From: Laccaria trichodermophora
Taxonomy: Eukaryota; Basidiomycota; Agaricomycetes; Agaricales; Hydnangiaceae
Length of the DNA: 64,000 nt
Reading direction: 5' to 3'
Assembly (NCBI GenBank): GCA_018417955.1
Contig: JACTVC010000026.1
Coordinates: 310,001 to 374,000 of the forward strand
Part shown: positions 35,770 through 47,200 of the stretch, one piece after another
Layout of the letters: each line of letters begins with the position of its first letter
How positions within the stretch are numbered: position 1 is the stretch's first letter
Notes under the pieces: generated by a model
What the model saw: only the letters and a program-made list of their open reading frames with translations
Told to the model about the DNA's origin: nothing
The model's database searches: none
Made by a program: the position numbers and the translations under genes

Positions 35770-36647
35770 TCAACTTGAAATTGTGTCTTCCCCGTGTAAA
35801 TTCTTAATGTGGCGACGAAGGGTGGTCGGTGTACCAAGCCGTTTCCCGCACCGGTCACATTTACATGGCTTCCAGCCCTCGTGAGAGTTTGTATGATCTG
35901 CGCATACAAATCTCAGCAATAACGCTTGATAGGGCATAAAAGTTCTGACTTAACAGGTTATGTTTCGCGGTAAACGTCTGACCACAGTTCCGTGCATCAC
36001 AACGAAACCGCCCTTCTGATTTGCGTCTCTTGGCAGTAAACTCAAGAATTCGGTCGCTAGCGACCTGTCCACGATTGGTCCTGCGAACTAACCGCTTCCG
36101 ACGGGGGGTGGAACTTATATCCGTTGACTGCCTTGGAGATTCTGGAGCTGATTCGTCTTGTGAGACTACAAGGGTCGTCGAGGGCCCAGAAGCCTGAAAT
36201 GAGGGCTCAAAAGACAAGTCTGGCTGGTCCCAAGTGGCAATGGCAGAAGAGAGAAAGTCGGGACGGTACTGTGTACCTGGGTCATCAAAGAAACTTTGGG
36301 TAGGGGCGACGAGAGGAGTGGTGTGAATGTAGTCTGTGTTGCTCTCTGTGCGGTAATGGTCAGTAAAAACCTACCAATTCAGTGTGGTGGACTCGTTACT
36401 TGCTCACCAGACAGATGTTGCCATCGGGTTGGTACCTGATTCTTGATGAGTCATTCCAGTACTGACAAATGATGAAGATAAGCGTACTTTGTGGTTAATG
36501 AGCTGTTCCCAGTAACTCGGCACATCGTTTAAAGTGTCATGTCTACGTATTAAGCATAAGCCGACAAAGAGACACATTCAAACCAACAGTCACTCACTGC
36601 GCGTCGAGGCGGTAGATGTATGTGATGTTACCCACGCTCGCGGCCAT
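35770..36647 (-). CDS. C2H2 zinc-finger protein Z3, short paralogue
   Basis: Start ATG at 36647 (MAASVGNITYIYRLDA). Exons follow through about 36540-36430 (one join unclear), then a main exon from about 36370 to 35953 and a last exon from about 35900 to the TGA at 35770. The body is shorter than in Z1 and Z2. Basic stretch (STPRRKRLVRRTNRGQ), finger 1 CDARNCGQTFTAKHNLL-NHTNSH with the conserved intron in the finger, finger 2 CDRCGKRLGTPTTLRRHIKNLH, here a true C2H2 with two His, unlike Z1, Z2 and Z4. Intron 1 (CA|GTGAGT) is good; the one joining LNDV to YWND is weak. Confidence 0.65.
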
Positions 36648-38280
36648 CCCGGTGGTAAGTTCAAGAGGTAAGTTATAAGATATCTTGAATGTCGGAAGTG
36701 AGGGGTAAACAATAACTGAAGAGATGTAGTAGAAGGAGGGCAGCTCGGACGGGCATGGTGATGCCTGGAGCTTTATTTAAAGGCCTCAACTTGATCACTA
36801 CAGCCTTGAGAGTTGCCCAAAATGGCAGGGATGGAGAAATGCAGGGTCATCCCAGTTAGTTTCCATCCATCCAGATTCATCCCCCAATGGGCCCGGTCTA
36901 GAGGGGTGGCACGACCAGCAACCTAACAGTGAACAGACCTCTGAGGAAAGTCTCCCTGGATCCGATAAGGGAAGATGAGTCCGAGTCGATGTAGGTCGAC
37001 CGATGGACCACCGAAGCGTCGGTCGCACCCCTCAGGGTGAATCAGATGTCCTCGAAAACATATAGTCCATTGGTGATGGAAGATCGTCTGGAATTGGGGT
37101 CGAGTCAGAGTAGGTTAAAGTTGGCGAAGGGCAGATGGTGGCAAATTGGTGACGGAATCGTGACGCAATAACTATTATTCACAGCCAATATTTTTCCGCT
37201 AATGCTTTGAAACTTCTACTCCTCAGGCCTCAGTACTACTCAGCGCTCAGCTTGTTCCTTGTTGAAAGTAAGGTACCCGTTCGCAAAAGGTATCCCGGAT
37301 GGCCTGATAATCATACGACAGTCCCTGGCGGCCAACAAGCTGGGGGTAACTTTCACAGCGGCCATTGGCTAGCGCTTTCCTGTGGACTGCTTCTCATTAC
37401 CCGATATTGGTGAGTAGTGTATATTTTCTGCCGCTTCTCAGTCCATGACGACTCGCTACCATCCGCTAGGGATAGCACTTCTCAAGCGGGAGCGCTGCGG
37501 GATCACCCGTGAACATTAGTTGCGTATACTTTCCCGACAAGTCCAGAACCTTTCTTCATCATTGGCATACGTTGTTCAAAAACGATCCACCGCAGATCCC
37601 CGTCACTCACAACAAAGCCGGCTAGCTACTACATGACGCCGGGGCCGTCGTTCAAATTCTGTATATCCAGCTTCGGTGGATCTCAGTAAGTTTACGCTGG
37701 ACAAGAATCAAACCTAGACTTATACCAATCTGTAGGGCTCGATTCGCCTTGTAAAGTAAAGCATAACTTGATTACAGATTGGGAGAGCACAGGTTTGCGA
37801 GATTGATCTGGATCTACGTTTGAAACTTACCAATCTCTAGGGCTCGAATCGCCATGTAAAGCTCGATGACAAGATTGGCAGAACACAGGTTCGCGAGATT
37901 GGTTTGTATCATGATTATCATGAAAGCTCACCTTGATCAAATGTGGTTTATGATACTGCGCACCGGGATGCCCTATAGAATATGTCAAGGCCTTGTCAAG
38001 GCCTCCAGGTCACCTGGGTGTGTGGACACAAAGTGTCAAGCCAGCTGCCATTTACTTACCGGCTCGTCTTGCTTTCAATTCGAACCGGTGTCTGACCAAA
38101 CTTATTTGCTTGCAATGGAAGCAGTCATTTAGGGTTGAACGGGAGGTGAGGCGTAAAAATACAAGCAGGATAAAGATATGAAAGCGAAATGCAATGATTT
38201 ACAACAAATGTGTGGGTATATAAACTCCAAGGAGATGTCCGTCAGTGATAATCCAAAAGGTCTGCCCTTCCCGAATGGCA
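36648..38280. other. Spacer, Z3 and Z4
   Basis: No gene seen. Holds the tandem direct repeat listed separately at 37719-37906. Confidence 0.4.
37719..37906. repeat. Diverged tandem direct repeat, about 85 bp, two copies
   Basis: Copy 1 37719-37810, copy 2 37826-37906. Shared blocks: ACCAATCT, TAGGGCTCGA, ATCGCC, TGTAAAG, AGATTGG, GCACAGGTT/ACACAGGTT and GCGAGATTG, with small indels between. Confidence 0.75.
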
Positions 38281-40228
38281 TCAGACCTTGAGCTGCACTC
38301 GTTCGCACCTCTTCTCATGGCGATCTTTGGAGGCAGAGTGTTTGAAAGCCTTCTCACACCCCGAGCAATAGGTCAGCAACCCCAAGTGACAATTGATATG
38401 ATCTAAAACATGAATTCTCGTTAAGCGTCGAAGAGAGTACTATCAATAAACGTACCATTCAAGTTATGTTTACTTGTGAATGTCGCCTTGCACTGTCCTT
38501 CGAACAGAGTGCATCGATACTTCGCTTCGTGTTTCCTGCGTAACTTGCTGGCAGCATAAATGTTTGGTGAACCAATCGGGTAAAAGCTGGGCAGGCTCGG
38601 ATCGACATCCATATCCCCACTATCATACTCGTCGCCTTCCAAGGTGTAAGCGAGTAAGCTGGGGGATGTCGTGGTTGAAGACCGATGTGAGATGCCTTCT
38701 CTTGGGGCTTGTAGCATTGTCTTTGATGGGAAGGCCTTCCTTGAAGTATGCGACGTGTTCTTGGAGGCACGTTGCCTCGCAGTTCGTGTTACCCTCTTGG
38801 ATGGTTGACGCCCAGAAGCTCCCAACGGTAAACTGGGAAGAGAAGAGGATGGGGAATCGACAGGGTCAGCCTGGCATCTTTGCACATCTCCCTTCCTATA
38901 GGTACAAGCGTCTCCCAGATAGCTTGTGGACGGCACAACGAAGCGACCAGTGTGTCGATAATCTATAAAGGTGTTCGTCCTGCGCCTTTGCTCATATCCC
39001 GAGGAGGTCGTTGCACCATCATTAGAGTTCATGGACGACGTCGGAACGAGGGAATCAACAGGAAGACGGCGCATGACAGGGTATGAGGGTTTTCCCGTGG
39101 ATTCAAGGGACGTGATCGATGGAAAACAGCCACCGTTCCACCTCACCTCTTTCAATGACTGGTGTGAAATGTTTGGTGAGTGATACTGGGTTGCATCTAC
39201 TTCGTCCATTCCCGGCTGAATGCCATTCCATCCGCTTTCAAGAGCAGAAGCGGAACGAGGGTCAAGCGGGGCTTCTGGAGGCGGAAAACATATCTGACTA
39301 GCGCGTGGAGAGGTGTGAGCACAGTCATCCTGTCCAAAGGAGGGAGAGCTCCGTGGTCTACGCGATGGGGGGTAATCGTTCACAGTGGCAGATTGGGGAG
39401 CCTGATACCTATCCTGGATGTCATTCTGCACGTAGAGGTCCGCATTAGGGTTGTCTGATGAGAACAAAAGAGACGTTATCAAGGTAGGATCAAGAGAGAC
39501 TTGTGAACATTCTGGAGACATTAGAGGTAAAGGAGGGAGAGCAGATGAAGAGGGTGCAGCTTGGTCACAGTCCTTCTGTCCGTCACGGCAGTCAGGCAGC
39601 GGGATGCTTGTATTGGGGGACATGGTTAACTCTCCCAGGGCATCAAAGGTGTTTGGGGTACAGGGGGAAGATATGTCTGCAGATGTGCTGAGGGGTGCTA
39701 GGAAACGGAGGAAAGATCAGGGAAGCCATCAATAGACTCTTTGTAACACTTACATAGATCTGAGATTAACAAGCTGGGTGTACTCTCCAAAGACCAAGAG
39801 CCGCTGTCTGCTGATTCACCGTTGAGTCCCAAGACATCTAGAATAAGTTGAGAACCACGATTTCGAATGAGGGCAAATCATTGGACTTGCCTTGAATGTC
39901 ATCAAGACATAGGTGGAGATATTCTGGGAGCAATTCTACAGGTAGTTTGAGAAAAAGTGAGGCCATCAGATACATCATTGACTTCAACACACCTTCAGAG
40001 CGTGAGTCGTCGAGGGATGAACTAGGTGAGAACTGGAGAAGGTCCCCAGGGAATACCTGAATACGTGGATCGATAGGCTTCCTAGAAAATGTCAAGTTAA
40101 CGCGGAGGTAGGTCAGTGACTTTGGAAAAACCATTGTCGAAGGAGAGTGCCACTGACAACAGGGTGACGGTGTTACTATCCATAGCCTTCAAGTGTGCCA
40201 GTGGCGCGTCCTCGACCTCGATATCCAT
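38281..40228 (-). CDS. C2H2 zinc-finger protein Z4
   Basis: Main exon about 39623-38455 plus a last exon (about 38405-38281) are firm. Upstream exons reach to about 40228 (MDIEVEDAPLAHLKAMDS), with introns near 40130-40080, 39990-39940, 39890-39840 and 39750 that I could not all close. Disordered Ser/Pro/Asp body. Finger 1 CTLFEGQCKATFTSKHNLN-DHINCH is split by an intron at the family position; finger 2 CSGCEKAFKHSASKDRHEKRC ends H-x3-C. Fourth member of a minus-strand tandem array. Probable DNA-binding protein. Confidence 0.7.
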
Positions 40229-41393
40229 GACTTCAAAGGATTGGTTGATCAAAGTGGGGGAGATGGAGAGGAGTGAAGGGGAGGAGGAAGGGGCACCTTG
40301 CAATCAAGAAAACGACGCGCGCTAGTCTTTAAGGGCCCGGAGAAATCAACCTTTTCCTCGAACCAGCATAATTGCAATGGGGCACTGTAAATCTCCGGGG
40401 TTCGTGGCTGGGAATAAATCGCATGGTTGACAGTGCAATTTACCGAATATATGGCAAACTAGGAAATTGGGACTGTCGATCAACTCAAACTACCAGTGAT
40501 CAAAATGGAGATCTGTTGTGGGCATCGTTTGTGTCTGTTAATTTCAGAGCTGTGCACGTGCTTCTGCCCATACCGATCAATTTTGTCAAGTTGAGGACTA
40601 AATCACAGTGGTTAGGACTCCAAAAGGTAGGTGTAACCGTCTACATTGTATACTGATATAAATCCCGCTTGCAGTAGTGTATTGAAGAATCAATAATAGG
40701 ACTCGGATTTTGTTTTGTGAACGGTGAACTTGCATTGAACCAAACCTGCTTCCATCCCCGGGCCGCCCCAACACACCTGTCACCGCCACGCTTGATGGCC
40801 CAAAAACCATGCCGACACTTCCTCCTTCCTCTTTCATGCGACATGCCCTGCGCACCATCTCCTTGGCGCATGCGCCTCGCGGCCCCCTCCCCCGATGCCC
40901 AACCGCCCTGAGATAACGCCACGAGCCTGTCTCCGCTTCCAATTTTGCCATTCACCGAATTTAGCATTGCATAAACATCAAGGACCCTCCGTTTCATATA
41001 TTGTCTTATGCAACTTTTCAGACAGGTGGATTAGGCCGTTAGTCTGATTATCACGCCGGGCACATCGGATAATGCACCCTTCCGAGCATCTTACGCGCAA
41101 GTATCTGAGCTGTGCTTGAGAAAAAAGTGTGTGTCTTTGGTGTGTCTATTATCACGTCTAACTATTCGCCACTCAGCGAGTTTTTTTCCCGCTTGTTTAG
41201 TAACGCATATCAACAACTTCGAAAGGGCAAGTCACTTCTCAAGTTTTGTTCTACTTATTCATCTTCAATACAATTTGATGATTAGAATGAGATGGTGAGG
41301 CGGGATTCCTTTCGTCGTCTCATGTGGTCTTGTTGATTGCTGTGGGTCCCGTACATGCGTAGAACACGCTGTCCTTGTACTTGCTGCGAACAA
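40229..41393. other. Spacer, Z4 to repeat element
   Basis: Short frames on both strands only. Confidence 0.4.
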
Positions 41394-43437
41394 ATGTCGG
41401 AAAAATCCCAATTAGCATACGAGTCATTGCGGCAGCTGATGAACTTACGAGTGTTGATCAGTCTCCGAGGGAAGACATATTAGCATGTTATCAGGTCATG
41501 TAACCTCGCGCTAATCACTAGCAAGTGCTGAGAGGTTTCCGCATTCGAGCACATCAGTATTTATTAGGTTGTATCACTCTACGCTAATCTTGGGTATCCT
41601 TCATAATTCCTCTTAAGTATGTAGATAATTTGTATACAAATAAAGTATCTGGTACTGCAAAAGAGGGGATTGATTGAAGCAATGGGTGCGGATAAATGTA
41701 GGTATACACCAAACTTCATGTTTATCGAAACCTCACGCATATCGGTGGGTCTTGCAATAGCAGCATTTCCGCTCCAGCCTCTCAACTTGGAGCTTCCTAG
41801 ACTTCTTAGCATGTGTTGGACAACGCGACTTTGGTAGGAAAATTTGTACAAGTCAACTTAGAGTGCAGTCTGGGAAGCTGTTGGTGTTCGTAGCCGGCGC
41901 CGCACTCGGTTGACATCATGCGTCATTTTGTTAGAAATTCACTACAAACTGTCAAGGTGGAGCAGCCCCACAAACATTGACTCGATGCTGGAATATATAA
42001 AGGGAAAATCAACCCACCACGGACGCAGTCGCATAATCAAACTCCCTCGGATTCCGAGAACATGCCAGCTCTCAGATCTCAGCATGGACCCTTCCCAAGC
42101 CGACTTGTTCAAGGTGACTGTCCATTGCCACGCGGCGTTTAACTGATACCACGTGATTGCATTTCGGAGATTGGGCAGTGAAGACAAGAACGACCTTCAC
42201 TCCCACCACCCCGCCTCCTATCTATTTCATCATACACGACGGATCTAACCCCTTCTCTCCACAGCTTTGTTCAGCGTACTTGGGCATCGCAATGCCAATA
42301 GCCGGCATGCACCTCTACTCCAATTCACACAACCCCTCTCCATTCAAGCTCTCATGGGCATCAAGAGTCTATACGACGCGAAACCCGTCTCCATCCACTT
42401 ACTCGGGAACCCAGCCATGGGTGAGCTCATACCTTTCCTACCAGATCTGCTTTCACTTCGCTGCCTGGCAACTCCCCTTCCTTCCAATCGAGGTGACGCG
42501 TCGAGAACGGTCGGGCAGGTAGCAGCCTGCAAGGCAGACGCTAGGGCGGCATGGACTCGGACAGAACGTAGGCTGGCAAGAAGATTGCGCCCAACGGACG
42601 GAGCTGAAGATTATCCTGCCTAGGTAAGTCGTCCGTTTGGCGCTGTGGGTAAAGATGCTAATGTACTCACTCAGCGTCAACGGCTACCGATCTCATCAAC
42701 GACTTTGCTCGCGCAGTCTCCGTTTCGCGTTAACGGGGACGATCTTCAAGCGATAGCCCAATAAACGGGCTGCCGTAGACCCCTCGTTTGGATGCAGGAT
42801 TGTGGCGGGGAGAGTTGGGGCGCACGCTGGATCAACGCTCGTTTGGAAGCAGGATTGTGGCGACGAGGGTTCAGGCGCACGCTGCAGAGAAAAGGTCAGT
42901 TGTGCAACCTGAAGATTGACGAAACTTACGTTGCACAACCTAGTTCGTCGATTTCTCACAAGTCCAGGCCGTCACTACGTCTTGACAGTGCCCGAGTCCT
43001 CAGACGACAGGTCAGGTCCGTTCGGATTCTACGAGAGCTGGCAGTGAGGCAACACCAGTCTAGTATCTGCCATTATGTAGTGCACACCAAGCTCGAATGC
43101 ATTGATTTAATGTTCTGTTTGGTGTGAGATCTAAATGTTATGCTCGAAATCTGGAAAAGATTCTGGTCCCAGATCATAGTTCGTCAACCTGACAGGCCTG
43201 ACAACCACGGTAAGTTCTTCTCTGTGCTTCAATGTTTTACCAGAAAGAATAACTACTAACACCCACCCTCAGTACTAAAATGTCCGACAACAGTGGTAAT
43301 TACTGATCCAAGTGAGGGGGTCTATCACACCCATACGCACGTTCTGTGGCTGAAATCCATCCTGAAATACTGATGACCTGATGCGCACATATGAGCACCA
43401 TATTGGCACATCTAGGTTTTTCTCGGATTTTCCGACA
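41394..43437. mobile_element. 2,044-bp element, copy 1
   Basis: Matches 56081-58124 base for base over all parts compared, apart from T at 43313 versus C at 58000. Ends are imperfect inverted repeats: TGTCGGAAAAATCC at the left and, read inward from the right, TGTCGGAAAATCC. Internal frames on both strands are 60-121 codons; one spliced reading gives MGIKSLYDAKPVSIHLLGN and LLSLRCLATPLP, but no transposase motif. I therefore call it a non-autonomous terminal-inverted-repeat element. No clear target duplication is visible at this copy. Confidence 0.8.
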
Positions 43438-44218
43438 AACGGCATTGATTTAGATTCAAAGGACCGAATTTACAATACAAAGGCTTCCTTTTTAGAGGTT
43501 TGTGTGCACCTCAGAATGAAACTCAAAAACGAGGGCACGATATTCGTTAGATCTTTTGAAAACGGATCAGGACCTTGCTCAACACGAGTCACAAAAGTCA
43601 GTACTGAAGCCTTAAGTTGGCAAGTTCGCCGCTGCGCTCATGGCTACCGTTTTGAGCATCTCCAGGGACAGCGGGTCAGCGTGATAGGGGTTACCTCCTC
43701 CACCCTGAATCCCCTTAACTAGCTGAGTGTACCTCAAAGACTACGTCAGCGAACGTCCGGACGGAGAGCTCGGTCCCTTGCGAGCATTGCGATAATTATA
43801 AGGCCTCCGAATTGATGAACTGACTTGTGTCCTTTGTCTGAAATTCATCAGAATGGGCGGTATGGGGAGGCATAGGTTAACTGACTGTTGAGTCTTGATC
43901 ACTTGTCATTTGATACCTCGAAGTGATGATGGCGATGAGTGGACTGGAGTCTCCCTTCAAGGTTAGTCCCATACTCGCTTGCAACATAACAAGAAGAATC
44001 AGAGGAAAGGGTTCAGAAGTTAACAACAGCCTCCCAGTTTCCGCGTCGTTTCGGACAGAGAACACGTTGGACCCAGGAAGCTTTGGGATGTAATGGTTAA
44101 GCATGTTGGTCCTATCATAATTCCACAGGTTTCCTGTGTCAGAAATACTGGAATTGAACCAAGAGATTGACGGAACTTAAACACGGCGTTTACTTATCTG
44201 ATATCTCCCATAAGTGGT
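43438..44218. other. Spacer, two elements
   Basis: A plus-strand frame to 43722 and a minus-strand frame at 43877-44104 (IPKLPGSNVFSVRNDAETG) look partly coding but join to nothing I can identify. Confidence 0.3.
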
Positions 44219-44245
44219 ATGAATGGAAGCGCGGTGAAGACGCGT

Positions 44246-44270
44246 ACTACACGCAAGGGGGCCCCGGGAT
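44246..44270. repeat. Left target duplication and inverted end
   Basis: ACTACACG at 44246-44253, then the 17-bp inverted repeat 44254-44270. Confidence 0.88.
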
Positions 44271-47200
44271 GTCGACCCGTGACCCGAGGTAGGAGGGGGG
44301 GGGGATCTCTGGCAGGCCTTAAAAAAATTTAATATATTTGCTTCGAAAATCTATTTTTGGGGCGCTGTAGCAACGCTAGATGCATCAGCGACACCTCCAA
44401 TACGGTTGGACGGTTGATGAGTTACAATCGAAGTCAGTGTGCTCAGAGAAATATGAATTTTTTGAAATGTGTCGTTCCTCCCCTCTTTGAAGTCTTTCTC
44501 GCTCAACTCAAACTCGCATGGCAAAAACAAAGGTGAGATAAAGCTGAAGGTGTATTATTGAAGATTTACATGGTTTTAGAATAAAAATCGAGTCAAGTAC
44601 GATGACTCAACAACAGTGCTGTGTCCCGAATGCAACACAAATGTTAACGTTGGAACCGCTGGGCCCGCTGGCCTCGAGCAGCACCTTGGGAAGGGTCCTT
44701 GTCGGGATGCGCGCCAAAAGAGGGAACAGGAGAAAAATACACGCACATTGTTCGACTTTGGGGTGAAGAAAAACAAGGATGCAGGTGCCAGAAACTCCCC
44801 AGTTGCAGGAAGCTCATCATCGAAGGGCCAGCTCGCTTTTCCTGCTCCTATCATTGTTCAACCACTAGTCAGGCCAGCTAGTAAATCAAACCATCAGAAA
44901 CTCGACCTGCAGACCCCAGAGCGCAAGGGGTGTTCGTTGGGGTGGAAATTGATAGGGGAGCTAAGAACGGCTGCAGAAAACATGGGACCGGATATACCGA
45001 CTGCGAGAGCTGATGACGAGATATCTGGATTCGGAAGGGCGCAGGCTGAGGCTCAATGTGTAGGCGTGGCCGACGATGAGATCTGGGAGACAGTAAATCC
45101 CGGCCTTGACAGGTTTCTCGGATTTGGGAGATCTTCAGACGATGTTGTGTCGGTAATTCGTGGCGGAGAAATGGGCGTGGAGGGCTTCTGTGGCTATCTG
45201 GAGTATCTCGTTGAGGAGAAGGGGGTAGGAGGCGGCTTACTCGAGGGAAAGGTGAAGGTGTTGATCGACGCGATAAACAAGACGTATGACATTTTTTCCT
45301 GCAAAAAATCATTGATCGCAACTCTTCCTAGACCCAGTGTTATCAAGGGAAACTTACCACAATCTAGCGTACTCGAACCGTACGGGGATATTGTTGAAAA
45401 GGACGGAACTTCTGCCCAACCCATCGATGTCGACTGCGATGTTCTAGTTGATCATTCGGCGGTAGTAACAACACCCGTGGGATGTCCTGAACCTTGCGCC
45501 GGAGTACATCTGTCGCTGCCAAGTGGGGTTAGCCCCTACAGTGCTTATCCATTCAAACTTCACGATAAATTCCCCCTACCTTGGGATATCCGCATCACCA
45601 ATCACCAACTATGGGTTCAATCAATACATTGCTTGAGGGTCGTTGGTCGAGATGGATGCCGTCCATGCCGTGAACTGTTCTTGAACGATGTTATGGAGGG
45701 GATACTTCGTCGCATTCAGGCTGGTGTCCATGAAAATACGCCATTGGCGTACCAGCCTATCGATGGTTTGATAGAGCTAGTTAGACGCAAAACTCAGGCA
45801 TTGGACGCACTTCGATTCACAAAACTCACCATGGCCCGAAAGCTGGTCGTTCGGGCAAAATCGCTTGACACGCATAAACAGTTTGTGATGGCGCTGGGTG
45901 ACAGCAAGGTCAATCGGATTGATGCCTTGATTAGGGCGGGTCTGAAGAAGGAAAGAGGAATTCATGGCATGATGGAGCTCCTGGATCGCGCAAACAAGGG
46001 CTTATATACACCAAAGAACTTCACGGAAGAAGAACTACAGCGTGGGCTTTTGTTTCTTCGCCTGGGTGGTTCGCGCGTTGCCGACCTTGCCCACAAATCA
46101 CTCGGATCTCCGGCAAAATCAACCCTGAAACGCAGCTCGGCCGTCACCACATTATCTCCATCTGCAAGCACTCCCACAAAGTCGGAGCTACGGGGTAACG
46201 TCCAGGCTATCTTCAAAGATACAAATTTAGACCCAAACTATGGATATGTTCTCATGATCGACGAACTGAAGGTTGAAGAACGCCCTCGATGGGACGACGA
46301 TACAAATAAAATCCTGGGGCTTTGTCGTGAACATACCGGCCATATCGATCTCGACTTTGCCTCGATTGAGGTACCCAAGGAACTCTTTCAAGGCATCCTT
46401 GATAATGATATTCACTGGGCAACCGAAGTAAGTCATTCATCTGTACTTGCCTCGAAGTCAAAAATTCAAAAACTAACATACTATACAGGCGACCGTCTTC
46501 TCATTTGGAATTTTGTCAGGCGACAGACATGAGTATGGTTCGCGGCCATTTGGTATCTCGGGTACCTGTAAAAGGGAGAAGGCAGATCCTCATGCTGCTC
46601 TCATCCAAACCGTCATCGACGTTTGCGACGAAGAGGCAGAAATAATTGGGCCAACCCTTTACTGCGTCGCATCAGATGGCGAAAGTCGTCGGGGTTCCGC
46701 GCTCATGCTTCTGACCCATAAAAGGCTACTGTCTCCATCGTCTCCAATTTTTCCACATCTGTCGCCTTTGCGGCTCATGAATCTCATGGTCGGTGATAAT
46801 AACCTCACAGCCGACAAAGACTACAAGCACATCATGAAGCGTTTACGGAACCTGTTGTTACGGAAAATGGGTATCATGGTCAATGGTGTTCACGTTACCC
46901 TTGCCTTGTTACGTTTCCACCTGAAGCAAAACGGAGTTCCGAAACACCGTCTTGACTATCTTCTCAACCCCTCTGACCGCCAGAATGTTCCACTCTGTTA
47001 TTCTTTACTGAAGGAGGTCTGGTCATTGCCTGAACCACGTGTAGAGTCCGATACGCCCAGCTTTGTTTCAACTCGCCACGCTCTTCAGCTGCTCGGTTCA
47101 CTTTTTCGCCACATTGTGATTCCCTTCATTCAAATCAACCTCAGCTTGCACGAACAACTTACCCACCTAAGCGCTGCCGCCCACCTCTCAACTTTCCTTT

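Noticed and set aside
37740..37910. tRNA-like GGCTCGATTCGCC segment
   Set aside because: No acceptor stem or anticodon arm could be formed; it is part of the tandem repeat.
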